Below, in pieces: positions 41,722 through 49,977 of a DNA stretch of 64,000 nt (position 1 is its first letter; the number at the start of each line of letters is the position of its first letter). The stretch is from Nocardia cyriacigeorgica. GTDB lineage: Bacteria > Actinomycetota > Actinomycetes > Mycobacteriales > Mycobacteriaceae. The notes under the pieces are model-generated. The model ran no database searches. It saw only the letters and a program-made list of their open reading frames with translations, and was not told the origin of the DNA. A program made the position numbers and the translations under genes. The DNA lies in assembly GCF_010858045.1 (NCBI RefSeq), contig NZ_JAAGVC010000001.1, forward strand, positions 378,061 through 442,060, given 5' to 3'.

Positions 41722-42486
41722 ATGACGCACAACAACTCTCGCTTCACAGACAAGATCGCGCTCATCACCGGTGGTTCCAGTGGTATGGGCCTCGCCACCG
41801 CCCACCGGCTCATCGCCGAGGGCGCCACGGTGATCGTGACCGGGCGTGACAAGGCGCGGCTGGATCGCGCGGTCGCCGAGCTCGGCGAGCGCGCGATCGG
41901 TATCGCCGGTGACGCCACCGCCCTGCCCGATCTCGAAGCACTCACGGCCGAAGCCGGCGCCCGTTTCGGACGGTTGGACGTGGTATTCGCGAACTCCGGC
42001 ATCGGCGCGTTCCACACCATCACGGAGGTCGACGAGACCGAGTTCTATCGTGTCCTCGACAGCAACCTCAAGGCCGCCTACTTCACAGTTCAGAAAACAC
42101 TGCCCCTGCTGCCCGACGGTGCCTCGATCGTGATCAACGCATCCTTCGCCCCGTATCGCGGCGCCCCCGCCGCAGCCCTCTACACTGCCTCCAAGGCGGC
42201 CGTGCAAAGCCTGTCTCGAACCCTCGCCGCCGAGCTCACCGATCGGCGTATCCGCGTGAACTCGGTAAGCCCCGGCTACATCGACACCCCGGCCTTCCGC
42301 GCCGAAGCCGCACCAGGGCTCGAATCCGCCATAGCCACCACGGTCTCCGCCGGGCGCCTCGGCACACCGGAGGATGTAGCGGCGGCAGTGGCGTTTCTGG
42401 CTTCTGACGAAGCGGCGTATATCAACGGGCAGGATCTGCTTGTGGACGGCGGGTTGATCACCGTTTCGTCGGCAGCGATGCTGTAG
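41722..42486 (+). CDS. SDR family oxidoreductase
   Basis: 254 aa, TGGAGG SD. Classical SDR: ALITGGSSGMGLATAHRLIA (TGxxxGxG), VTGRD (Arg for NADP), GDATALPDLEA, VFANSGIG in place of NNAG, Ser in VINASFAPYRG, catalytic pair YTASK, and VNSVSPGYIDTPAF. C-terminal DVAAAVAFLASDEAAYINGQ and LLVDGG are standard. Substrate unknown. Follows its probable regulator by 77 bases. Confidence 0.93.
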   Translation: MTHNNSRFTDKIALITGGSSGMGLATAHRLIAEGATVIVTGRDKARLDRAVAELGERAIGIAGDATALPDLEALTAEAGARFGRLDVVFANSGIGAFHTITEVDETEFYRVLDSNLKAAYFTVQKTLPLLPDGASIVINASFAPYRGAPAAALYTASKAAVQSLSRTLAAELTDRRIRVNSVSPGYIDTPAFRAEAAPGLESAIATTVSAGRLGTPEDVAAAVAFLASDEAAYINGQDLLVDGGLITVSSAAML

Positions 42487-42586
42487 GGGGTTATTGGAGA
42501 GCTCCGCCCTGCTGGCTCTCGGTCGTATCCGAACGGAGATGTCTTCCGCGGCCTTGTACTCGCACGCGAGGTGATCGGTGCCCCGA

Positions 42587-42673
42587 TCATCGCGGCCACC
42601 AGATCGTCGCAGCGATGACCAGTAGCGGTAGGGCGATCGCGATCACGAAACCGGCGACGACGAAGGTACTCAT
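42587..42673 (-). CDS. 28-aa single-helix membrane peptide
   Basis: MSTFVVAGFVIAIALPLLVI then AATIWWPR and stop. Its ATG (42673) overlaps the stop of the 100-aa gene upstream, so it is translationally coupled as the last gene of a three-gene set. Almost the whole peptide is one membrane helix with a Trp-Trp-Pro-Arg end. No family known to me. The coupling is the main support. Confidence 0.45.
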   Translation of the reverse strand: MSTFVVAGFVIAIALPLLVIAATIWWPR

Positions 42674-42972
42674 CGCGTCCCTTCCGCATACGCCCAGCGA
42701 GCGAAGCTGAGACGAGGGGAGACAGTTTCCACGTCGGCTACGTTCATGACGGCGTTGAGTTCTAGTGGGCCGAGGTGATCGGGCGCGGGCACTATCACCA
42801 CATCTGCGGCGGCGTTGCGTGCCTGGTCTGCTACCCGGAGCACCGACCGCCCGTCCGACCACACGAGGCGGTACCCGAGGTGGCGGGCGAGGCGGTGTAT
42901 CTGGGCGCGATCCCATTCGGGTGCACGGCTGATGTCGGCGTCGATCCAGCCGAAGGCGATCGAGTGGTTCAT
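42670..42972 (-). CDS. Conserved-looking 100-aa hypothetical protein
   Basis: MNHSIAFGWIDADISRAPEW, then DRAQIHRLARHLGYRLVWSD, ADVVIVPAPDHLGPLELNAV, MNVADVETVSPRLSFARWAY. The alternation of strands and helices (VVIVPAPDHL) resembles the resolvase-like N-terminal fold of actinobacterial proteins found near XRE/DUF5919 genes, but catalytic Ser is missing. Coupled at both ends by stop/start overlaps. Divergent from the HTH gene at 43224. Confidence 0.6.
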   Translation of the reverse strand: MNHSIAFGWIDADISRAPEWDRAQIHRLARHLGYRLVWSDGRSVLRVADQARNAAADVVIVPAPDHLGPLELNAVMNVADVETVSPRLSFARWAYAEGTR

Positions 42973-43082
42973 GGCGCCGCCTGGCCGGGCTGCGAGTGGC
43001 TACAGTCCAAATGGTCGCCCCAGGATGCGGCTGTCGAGTGGGCGCGTTGTCCAGCAGTGATCTGCTCGAGGAGGGTTGGCAT
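42969..43082 (-). CDS. 37-aa peptide gene, first of three coupled genes
   Basis: MPTLLEQITAGQRAHSTAAS then WGDHLDCSHSQPGQAAP. The ATG at 43082 has AAGGGG 6 bases upstream, and its TGA overlaps the next ATG (ATGA). It has no recognised domain. Its value may be as a leader peptide or a small partner of the 100-aa protein. Confidence 0.4.
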   Translation of the reverse strand: MPTLLEQITAGQRAHSTAASWGDHLDCSHSQPGQAAP

Positions 43083-43157
43083 TGAAACCCCTTGTGTTGG
43101 CCTTGGATTGTTTGGCTCGGAGAGCGAAGTTGCCCCCCGACACGACAAGAATCCCGC

Positions 43158-43203
43158 GACATATAGGGACGGAATAACCCAAGATTTGGGACACATAGGG
43201 ACG
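43158..43203. promoter_or_regulatory. Direct repeats in the divergent promoter of the HTH/NUDIX cassette
   Basis: GACATATAGGGACG (43158-43171) and GACACATAGGGACG (43190-43203) differ at one base and start 32 bp apart, about three helical turns. The arms AACCCAA (43177-43183) and TTGGGTT (43206-43212) flank the second copy as an inverted repeat. They lie directly before the HTH gene and likely bind its product. Confidence 0.5.
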
Positions 43204-43223
43204 CTTTGGGTTAGAACGTAGCT

Positions 43224-43958
43224 ATGACGAATGAGCGGCTGCGGGGTGCAATGGCAAGCGCGAACCTTACGAAACACGCTCTGGCGGAGCGACTTGGCGT
43301 CAGCACGAAAACCGTTGAACGGTGGATCACGCAGGGCCGGTGTCCACACCCCGGACTACGCCTGAAAGCGGCTCGAGTCCTCGACCGGGACGAAACCTAC
43401 CTGTGGCCCGTGTTGCTGGCCGGCAGCAGGTCCGCAGCTGCTTCGCTCTCGGAACTGGTGCAGGTTTGGCCGACCCGGCCCGAGGTGCCGCAGGAGGTAT
43501 GGCGCTCGCTGATGAAACAAGCCGAAGACCACATCGACGTATTGGTCTACGCCGGAGGATTTCTCGTCGAGTCACTGGACTTCGTGAGCGTCGTCCGTAC
43601 CAAAGCCGGTGCCGGCGTCCAGGTCCGGATCCTTCTGGGCGAAAGCGACTCCCCGCAGATCGTGGCACGGGGACGTGAAGAAGGCTTGCCCTCGTTGTCG
43701 CAGCGGTGTGCGTCGACGCTGGAGTACCTTCGGGAAACGATGGACCTGCCGATGGTGGATATCCGGACGCATCGCACCACGCTCTACAACAGCATCTACC
43801 GATTCGGCGACTCGCTGTTGGTCAACACTCACAGCTACGGTGCGTACGCGGCGAAATCTCCGGTTCAACATCTTCAAAAGGTCCCCGGCGGACGACTCTT
43901 CGCCTACTACATGGACTCATTCGAGGCTGTCTGGAAGACAGGCCGCACCGTAACCTGA
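43224..43958 (+). CDS. XRE-family HTH protein with DUF5919-like C-terminal domain
   Basis: 244 aa. N-terminal HTH at 5-60: RLRGAMASANLTKHALAERL, GVSTKTVERWITQGRCPHPG, LRLKAARVLDRDETYLWP. The C-terminal domain (about 90-240): WRSLMKQAEDHIDVLVYAGG, GVQVRILLGESDSPQIVARG, TLYNSIYRFGDSLLVNTHSY, GAYAAKSPVQHLQKVPGGRL. This has the outline of a PLD-like fold seen in DUF5919 proteins, without a complete HKD motif. It is followed 4 bases later by a NUDIX gene; the pair is recurrent in actinobacteria. Likely autoregulated through the direct repeats. Confidence 0.88.
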   Translation: MTNERLRGAMASANLTKHALAERLGVSTKTVERWITQGRCPHPGLRLKAARVLDRDETYLWPVLLAGSRSAAASLSELVQVWPTRPEVPQEVWRSLMKQAEDHIDVLVYAGGFLVESLDFVSVVRTKAGAGVQVRILLGESDSPQIVARGREEGLPSLSQRCASTLEYLRETMDLPMVDIRTHRTTLYNSIYRFGDSLLVNTHSYGAYAAKSPVQHLQKVPGGRLFAYYMDSFEAVWKTGRTVT

Positions 43959-43962
43959 CGTC

Positions 43963-44445
43963 ATGGGACGGCGAATCGACTATCACCAGGACCCCAACGC
44001 ACCGGCCGCGAACAGTGTCCGCCCGAGCGCAGCCGCGTTTGTCCAGAAGGGTGGGGAAGTCCTGCTGATCTGCAGGTCGGACAACGGCAACTGGTCCATG
44101 CCGGGTGGCGCGCACGACCCAGGCGAATCGCTCACTCGTACCGCTGTTCGCGAGACTCGGGAAGAGACGGGGGTGGATATCCAGGTCACCGGAATCGTCG
44201 GCATCTTCACCGATCCCACCCACGTCATCCATTACACGAGCAACGACGAGGTCCGTCAGGAATTCACCGTCGTATATCGCGGCGAGCCGATCGGTGGCCG
44301 ACCTATGACCAGCAGCGAGAGCACGCGCGTCGAGTGGGTTCCGGTCGATCGGATCCCTGCCCTGGCGATGGACCGCAGCCAGCGCAAGCGGATCGACTGG
44401 GCGCTGAACGAGAGCGAGCCCTACATCGATCCCGATGCGCGCTGA
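43963..44445 (+). CDS. NUDIX hydrolase
   Basis: 160 aa, 4 bases after the HTH gene. The Nudix box is GGAHDPGESLTRTAVRETRE then ETGVD, matching GX5EX7REUXEEXGU with the metal-binding Glu residues present. N-terminal strand SAAAFVQKGGEVLLICRSDN; substrate loop EVRQEFTVVYRGEPIGGRP. It hydrolyses a nucleoside-diphosphate-linked compound; substrate not predictable. It overlaps the convergent HD gene by 25 bases. Confidence 0.93.
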   Translation: MGRRIDYHQDPNAPAANSVRPSAAAFVQKGGEVLLICRSDNGNWSMPGGAHDPGESLTRTAVRETREETGVDIQVTGIVGIFTDPTHVIHYTSNDEVRQEFTVVYRGEPIGGRPMTSSESTRVEWVPVDRIPALAMDRSQRKRIDWALNESEPYIDPDAR

Positions 44446-44957
44446 GCAGCTGCTCGCAGTCGAGGTTCCGCCTTCGTGATCGCGGTATGAACGATGTCGC
44501 CCGGTTCATAGCGTTCCAGGATCTCAGCCAGGCGCTCATCCACCGTGAAATCCTCCCCGTTCGGACCCGTCGACAGGTCGGACCACCACAGGAAGTCTTC
44601 GGCCTTCTCGAGCCCGGCCACACCAGAGAGTTGGAACTCGTCGAATATGGCCGAGTCCAGACCTCTCACTTCAGCCTCGACCTCGGCTGCCGTATGAAAC
44701 GCGACCAGATGACACACAACTGGTGAGTACCCGAGTGATCGCAGCAACCGGGCCCCGTCTATCGGATGAAATCCGAGGTCAGGATGGCCGTAACCGACGT
44801 CATGCAGGTAGGCAGCCGTAACCGCATCCCCGCGAAGGTCGCCAGGCAGCAGCTTCGCTACAGACGCCATCCGGCGCCCCACCGCGACCGAATGAGTCCG
44901 ACGCGACTCAGCCAGCGGGGCCAACAGCTCAGCGACAGCCCGATTCACGGCCGTCAT
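44421..44957 (-). CDS. HD domain-containing phosphohydrolase
   Basis: 178 aa from the ATG at 44957 (GGAGAG at a suitable distance; the ATG at 44966 is too close to it). HD motif: ESRRTHSVAVGRRMASVAK (His), AYLHDVGYGHPDLGFHPID (HD pair), VVCHLVAFHTAAEVEAE (His). It is related to small HD phosphatases of nucleotides. It converges on the NUDIX gene and is commonly seen with it, so both may act in one nucleotide-sanitation or signalling response. Confidence 0.9.
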   Translation of the reverse strand: MTAVNRAVAELLAPLAESRRTHSVAVGRRMASVAKLLPGDLRGDAVTAAYLHDVGYGHPDLGFHPIDGARLLRSLGYSPVVCHLVAFHTAAEVEAEVRGLDSAIFDEFQLSGVAGLEKAEDFLWWSDLSTGPNGEDFTVDERLAEILERYEPGDIVHTAITKAEPRLRAAAQRASGSM

Positions 44958-45154
44958 GGTACGCATCTCTCCGACGCGTCGAGACTCGAGCGATGCTTGA
45001 ATTTCGGCTCGGGGTCCTGTTGGCGGTGGTCCAGCGGGTCCATCTCCGCGTAGGAAACAACTCCGATAATCACGACACCAGGTGTCGCGATTCCTTGAAA
45101 TCCTGACGTGACGACCGATCGAACACACGATGGTCGGTACCGAAGGAGTATGAA

Positions 45155-45601
45155 GTGCTGTCTCAGCTCAACCCGTGCATCACGTTCGACGGTAATGCGC
45201 GGGAGGCGATGGAGTTCTATCGAGAGGTCTTCGGTGGGGAACTGGAAGTGGGGACGGCTGCGGACTTCGGGTCGGCGGAGTCCGTGGGGGCTGACAAGGT
45301 CATGCACGCGCGGCTCGATACGCCGGCCGGGTACACGTTGATGGGTTGGGACTATCCGGAGGACAGGGCGGATCATCCGTTCTACCGGCCGGGGAACAAT
45401 GTGGCGCTCTTCCTGGGTGGGGAGGATGCCGAGGAACTCCGCAGCTACCTCGCGAAGCTGGCGGTTGGTGGCACCGTTACGTTGGCTTTGGCAGAACAGG
45501 TGTGGGGTGACGAGGCCGGCTCGCTCGTGGACCGATTCGGGATCAGCTGGATGTTCAACATCACCGTTCAGGATCGATCGACCAGCGAGGCAGTGGTCTG
45601 A
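45155..45601 (+). CDS. VOC family protein (PhnB/DUF1338-like)
   Basis: 148 aa, GTG start with AAGGAG upstream. QLNPCITFDGNAREAMEFYR, EVFGGELEV, ARLDTPAGYTLMGWDYPEDR, NNVALFLGGEDAEELRSYLA, VWGDEAGSLVDRFGISWMFN: the PhnB-like group with the ending 'WGD.aG...DrFGi.WmiN'. Usually single-domain dimers; function often unknown. Confidence 0.92.
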   Translation: MLSQLNPCITFDGNAREAMEFYREVFGGELEVGTAADFGSAESVGADKVMHARLDTPAGYTLMGWDYPEDRADHPFYRPGNNVALFLGGEDAEELRSYLAKLAVGGTVTLALAEQVWGDEAGSLVDRFGISWMFNITVQDRSTSEAVV

Positions 45602-45721
45602 GGTGCAATCCGGGTTCCTGGGGGCACTGTGCTTCGCGCACGTCCCCACGGCCTGTTGCGGGTTGATCGCTCGATGCTCGTGCGAGGAGCATGGTGGTGT
45701 GATCGGACGTCTGTACCTGTG

Positions 45722-46093
45722 ATGGACGAGCTGGATGCGAGGCTGCGGCGGATCGGGCAGCATCACTTCCGCGCGAAGTTCCGGCTGCGTGGGCGAGATC
45801 GCGCGGTGGTGGATCTGCGCGGTATGGCGACCGTCCGGAAACATGCCGAGGAGCTGATCGAGCGCAGGCTGGCCCCGGCCGAACCACGCAACGACGGGCG
45901 TCAGACGCCCTATCGCGGGCACCCGGTGTTCGTCGCCCAGCACGCCACGGCGACGTGCTGTCGCACCTGCTTGGAGCGGTGGCATGGCATTCCGGCGGGG
46001 CGGCCGCTCGATGAGGGCGAGCGGGGGTATGTCGTGGAAGCGATCTGCCGGTGGATCGTGGGGCAGTACGCTCCGGGCAGCCCGCCGCCGTAA
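45722..46093 (+). CDS. DUF4186 domain-containing protein
   Basis: 123 aa. RAKFRLRGRDRAVVDLRG at the N-terminus and the hallmark GRQTPYRGHPVFVAQHATAT followed by CCRTCLERWHGIPAGRPLDE, with CC-x2-C and HG likely binding a metal, and VVEAICRWIVGQY at the end. This block is nearly invariant in DUF4186. Role unknown. The start could also be a GTG slightly upstream. Confidence 0.88.
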   Translation: MDELDARLRRIGQHHFRAKFRLRGRDRAVVDLRGMATVRKHAEELIERRLAPAEPRNDGRQTPYRGHPVFVAQHATATCCRTCLERWHGIPAGRPLDEGERGYVVEAICRWIVGQYAPGSPPP

Positions 46094-46341
46094 GAAGTCA
46101 CGCGCTCACCGATGGTGATGAAGGGTCCTGCCCTGGTTCGTGCATTCGGGTGCTGGTCGCAGGGAGCGGTAAACCGGTCTCGCAATCTGGCGCGCCGATC
46201 CCGGTGCAGTAGGCGCGCACGATCGGTCGGGCGCCACAGGTTCGGTGTCGGTGTGCGAGGCGTTGAGGCATCTTCCTCATCCGGGTGCGCCCTGTGGGCG
46301 ATCGTCGGCACGGATTGTGCTGACCGAAAGTGGCTGGTGGC

Positions 46342-47109
46342 CTACATTTCCCGGCATAACGCCAGTTTTCGCAAGATGTCTACCTCGCAACCGGGTGAGT
46401 ACGGGTCGAAGCCGTGCTCGATCAGCCAGCGGATTCCGCGCAGACACCGCAACGACCACCATCCACGGATGGCCTCGAAGTCGACGGTTGTGCCGTAACC
46501 GGCGACGACGTGGTCCAGGTGCTCCGGGTGTCCGAGCGTCAAGGTGGCGAGGTCGTGCATGGAATCGCCCTGGGCCGCCTCGGTCCAATCGATCACGCCG
46601 GTGACGTCGTCGCCGTCGACGAACACGTGGGCGACCTGGAGATCGCCGTGCGTGAACACCGGTGTCCACGGCCGGAGCACGGCCTCGGCCGATTCACGGT
46701 TGCGGGTGATCACCGCCGTGGGAAGCACCTCGTTCGCCTCGAGCCACGCGCATTCGGCATCGAGCTGCGCCGTCAACTCGTCGACGCTGCGACCTGGCCC
46801 GGGCGGCAGCGGCGCCGCATGCAGGCTCCGCACGGCGGCCCCGGCCGCGACCCACGCCGACGGCGACGCCGACGACGGCTCCCCGAGGCGCCCGAGCGCC
46901 GCTCCGGGCAGCGCGGCGAGCGCGAGCACAGGAGGCTCACGCCACAGGACCTCCGGGGTCGGGATCGGTGCCCGCGCCATCGCATCGACCTCGATATCGG
47001 TACGCGCCTGATCGGCGTCGATCTTCAGAAACACCTCGCCGACCCGCAGCGTCGCGCAATCATGATGGGCGACCACGACTTCCACCCCTCGGTTCTCCAC
47101 ACGGATCAT
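46342..47109 (-). CDS. Aminoglycoside phosphotransferase (APH)-like protein
   Basis: 255 aa from the ATG at 47109; an ATG at 47130 is also possible and neither has a good SD. Kinase-like fold: VFLKIDADQARTDIEVDAM, then the catalytic loop FTHGDLQVAHVFVDGDDVTG (Brenner motif HGDxxxxN, with His in place of the metal-binding Asn) and GVIDWTEAAQGDSMHDLATL (DxD equivalent). Typical of the large actinobacterial APH family, usually not antibiotic resistance. The Asn-to-His change may affect activity. Confidence 0.88.
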   Translation of the reverse strand: MIRVENRGVEVVVAHHDCATLRVGEVFLKIDADQARTDIEVDAMARAPIPTPEVLWREPPVLALAALPGAALGRLGEPSSASPSAWVAAGAAVRSLHAAPLPPGPGRSVDELTAQLDAECAWLEANEVLPTAVITRNRESAEAVLRPWTPVFTHGDLQVAHVFVDGDDVTGVIDWTEAAQGDSMHDLATLTLGHPEHLDHVVAGYGTTVDFEAIRGWWSLRCLRGIRWLIEHGFDPYSPGCEVDILRKLALCREM

Positions 47110-47113
47110 TGTC

Positions 47114-47313
47114 GTGAGAACGAGCACCATCGTCACCGGATTTATCGCGCACGGTGACCTATCCGGCCGGTCGGAATTCGAGACCGATGAGCTCGATCAC
47201 CTGACTCAGGTGCTCAATGTTCGGATCCCGGGACGCAGCAAGCTGATCGTGCCCGAGCGGGCGGCCGTCGGTCGCGCTTGGACGAGAACGGCGAGATCAT
47301 CATCGACATCTGA
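47114..47313 (+). pseudogene. Possible frameshifted gene remnant
   Basis: One frame gives SGRSEFETDELDHLTQVLNV then RIPGRSKLIVPERAAVGR, protein-like and charged; a one-base shift at about 47275 continues it as LDENGEIIIDI and a stop at 47313. Neither frame alone makes a sensible protein. A single-base error or mutation in a short gene would explain both halves. Family unknown. It is divergent from the APH-like gene. Confidence 0.3.
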
Positions 47314-47438
47314 CCGCCGTCCCGGAGATCGGAAACCGGACGCCGATCGCAGTCGATAATGCCCGGACCAGCGGCGAAGCCATCGCGTCATGGCCTGAAA
47401 TCCCACCATCGGGCAGTACCAGGCCGCACAATGACCCG

Positions 47439-48353
47439 ATGCGAACCTATGTCCGCGCGCTGCCGGCGGCTATTGCCGGGGTGCTCGTCGTTTTCGCGCC
47501 TACTGTCGCGGCGGCTCCGGTTGCCGGCGGCTCGAATGGTCAGGCTCCGTTTCCGGTCGCGATGCAACCCGAGGGTATTCAGGCACGGGGGGCGGCGCTC
47601 GCGGAGGGGAATACGGGGGTGATCGTGTGGTCGCGGGAGGCCGATGTGCGGGTTCCGGTGGCCAGCCTGACCAAGATCATGACGGCGGTGGTCGTGCTGG
47701 AGTCGGGTGATCTGGAGCGGCCGGTGACGGTGCCGCAATCGGCGATCGATGCCTCGGCCGCGCATGGTGGGAGTTCTGCCGGGTTGGTCGCCGGTGAGGT
47801 GCTCACGGCACGGCAGCTGCTGTACGCGATGATGCTGCCGTCGGGTTGCGATGCGGCGTATGCGCTGGCCGAGGCGTTCGGCCCGGGGCGGGAGGCCTTC
47901 ATCGGCAAGATGAACGCCACGGCGCACCGCCTGGGGATGGTCAACACGCGTTTCACCGATCCCAGCGGGTTGCCCGTGCCCGACGATTTCGCCACCTACT
48001 CCACACCCGTGGATCTGGTGCGGCTCGGGCATCATGCGATGGGCAACCCGGTGTTCCGCGACATCGTCGGTACGCGGGTCCTGCACCAGCCCGCCGGGCC
48101 GGCGAACCGCGCGCATGTCTGGGAGAACACCAACGACCTGCTGCACCGGTACCCGGGCACCACGGGGATCAAGACCGGGTCCACGAATGCCGCCGGAACC
48201 TGCTTGATGTTCGAAGCGCGCCGGGGTGCGCAGCGGCTGCTGGGTGTGGTGCTGCACAGTTCACCCTTCGATCTGGATGCCGCTACCGCCGATGCCGCGC
48301 GCATCATGGACTGGGGCTTTCTGCCGGTCCTGAGTTCGCTGCCGGTCGGCTGA
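47439..48353 (+). CDS. D-alanyl-D-alanine carboxypeptidase (penicillin-binding protein type)
   Basis: 304 aa with signal peptide MRTYVRALPAAIAGVLVVFA to about residue 26. SxxK motif SLTK (76-79), second motif SGC at 135-137 (family SxN, here Cys, in MMLPSGCDAAYALAEAFG), third motif KTG (245-247) in GIKTGSTNAAGTCL. It trims the terminal D-Ala of peptidoglycan stem peptides outside the membrane. The Cys in the second motif also occurs in mycobacterial DacB-type enzymes as far as I recall. No C-terminal membrane anchor is visible, so it is probably secreted or loosely bound. Confidence 0.93.
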   Translation: MRTYVRALPAAIAGVLVVFAPTVAAAPVAGGSNGQAPFPVAMQPEGIQARGAALAEGNTGVIVWSREADVRVPVASLTKIMTAVVVLESGDLERPVTVPQSAIDASAAHGGSSAGLVAGEVLTARQLLYAMMLPSGCDAAYALAEAFGPGREAFIGKMNATAHRLGMVNTRFTDPSGLPVPDDFATYSTPVDLVRLGHHAMGNPVFRDIVGTRVLHQPAGPANRAHVWENTNDLLHRYPGTTGIKTGSTNAAGTCLMFEARRGAQRLLGVVLHSSPFDLDAATADAARIMDWGFLPVLSSLPVG

Positions 48354-48384
48354 GCGGCGCGGCGTTTCGCGGGAGGTTTCCGGT

Positions 48385-48840
48385 TCAGCCCTGCGGCCCG
48401 GGGCGATCGGCGAATATCCCTTGCAGCATTCCGGTGGCTTGACCGATTTCGATGAGGTATCCGTCCGGATCCTTCATATAGCAGCGCAGTTCGGCCTTGC
48501 GGTCGATGGGATCGGTCAGGAACCGCGCACCCTTGGCCGATGCGGTCGCATGGAAATCGGCGATATCGGCGACGCGCACATTGAGGAACGCCGATACCGG
48601 ATCATCGGGCTCGGGTGGTGTCAGCGTGATATCGGGCTTATCCGGAGTGGGCCCGCCGCCGGGGTTCATGATGATCCAGCTGTTGGCCACCTTCACGATG
48701 CCCGGATTCTCCTCCAGCACCACCTCCCCGCCGAAGATGTCGGCATAGAACTGCCGAGAAACCGCCACATCGCGCACCGTGAGGAAATGGGTGACGAGCA
48801 ACCCACTCGCGGGTACCGGCCAATCATCTGTGCTCGGCAT
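48385..48840 (-). CDS. VOC family protein (glyoxalase-like)
   Basis: 151 aa. GLLVTHFLTVRDVAVSRQFY, ADIFGGEVVLEENPGIVKVA, NSWIIMNPGGG, SAFLNVRVADIADFHATASA, KGARFLTDPIDRKAELRCYM, KDPDGYLIEIGQATGM: two VOC modules with a likely metal site at His (THF) and Glu (LIEIG). Substrate unknown. Convergent with the carboxypeptidase gene. Confidence 0.92.
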   Translation of the reverse strand: MPSTDDWPVPASGLLVTHFLTVRDVAVSRQFYADIFGGEVVLEENPGIVKVANSWIIMNPGGGPTPDKPDITLTPPEPDDPVSAFLNVRVADIADFHATASAKGARFLTDPIDRKAELRCYMKDPDGYLIEIGQATGMLQGIFADRPGPQG

Positions 48841-49111
48841 GGCTGATTCCTTTCCGCCGGGGCCGGCCGGCGTGTTCGTCGACGTTGCTTACGGTGGGAT
48901 TTTCTCGCTGTGTCCGGCCCAAACATCCCGGTGCGACACGGCCGCGAACATTCCTGAGTTGTCGAATCAGCAGCCGCCGCTCTCGTCAGCTGTCCCGGCC
49001 GTACCGGGAAATCCCCGAGAATGCTTCCCACCAGCAACGACGAGGCATACATTCGACCGTGTGAGGTGCGCCGCCCAGTAGTTCGACATGGCCGCTACGA
49101 AGGGAGCCTTC

Positions 49112-49951
49112 ATGAGTACCGCCGCGGAGCGGGCCGCCCAGCTCGATCTGGTGGCTCGGCTCCATTCGTCCTATCCGGAACTTCCCGATGCGCCGCCGCC
49201 CGATCTCATCGATCACGAGCGTTTCAAGGCGTATATGAAGACAGTGCACGACGTCGGCGGGGAGCCGGACGCGCCGATGAAGTTCGAGAACAAGCAGTAC
49301 GAGGTGTGGGAGCACAACACCTACGTGATCTGTGAGGTGCTCGCCTGGCGTGGGATCTGGCTGTCGGAGGAGCGGCGCCGGATGGGCAACGTCGACGTCG
49401 GGCGGGCCATCTACCTGGGGTTGCCGTATTACGGGCGCTGGCTGCTCGCCGTCGCGCGCGTTCTCGTCGAGAAGCATCACATCGCGCTCGGCGAATTGAG
49501 TGAACGGATGGAGGAGGTGCGGGCGCGCTACGACGGCGGCCTCGCCGGAAAGTCGTTGGCGGCGCAGCCGAAATTCGAAGGTGACGGCTCGCAGGTGGCG
49601 CGCAACGAGCACCATATTCGTGCCGTCGGTAAGGGTGATCCGCAGGTGTTCGCGGGGCGAGCGGGAGAACCCGGTTTCCGGGTCGGCGATTCGGTCACCG
49701 TGCGCGATATGCCCGCGTTGCTGTACACCCGGACCCCGGAATACGTCCGCGGCGCCACCGGAGAGATCACCTCGGTGGCCTATGAAAGTCCGGCTGCCGA
49801 AGACGAGACGTGGGACCGCCCGGACGCGACACCCGAATGGTTCTATGTCGTCCGTTTCGATCTCGCCGAATTGTGGGACGGCTACACCGGTACGACGAAC
49901 GACACCCTCCAGACCGAACTCCCGGAGCGCTGGTTGAAGCGCGCAGCATAA
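49112..49951 (+). CDS. nthB: Nitrile hydratase beta subunit
   Basis: 279 aa from the ATG at 49112, GAAGGGAG upstream; the sequence after it (MSTAAERAAQ) mirrors the start of the third gene. N-terminal helical domain: FENKQYEVWEHNTYVICEVL, AWRGIWLSEERRRMGN, GLPYYGRWLLAVARVLVEKH, LGELSERMEEVRARYDGG. The C-terminal SH3-like domain: GFRVGDSVTVRDMPALLYTR, TPEYVRGATGEITSVAYESP, PEWFYVVRFDLAELWDGYTG. It assembles with the metal-bearing alpha subunit encoded next to hydrate nitriles to amides. Beta-first order is typical of cobalt enzymes. Confidence 0.9.
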   Translation: MSTAAERAAQLDLVARLHSSYPELPDAPPPDLIDHERFKAYMKTVHDVGGEPDAPMKFENKQYEVWEHNTYVICEVLAWRGIWLSEERRRMGNVDVGRAIYLGLPYYGRWLLAVARVLVEKHHIALGELSERMEEVRARYDGGLAGKSLAAQPKFEGDGSQVARNEHHIRAVGKGDPQVFAGRAGEPGFRVGDSVTVRDMPALLYTRTPEYVRGATGEITSVAYESPAAEDETWDRPDATPEWFYVVRFDLAELWDGYTGTTNDTLQTELPERWLKRAA

Positions 49952-49977
49952 ACAACCGTGTGCCAGAAAGGGATTCC

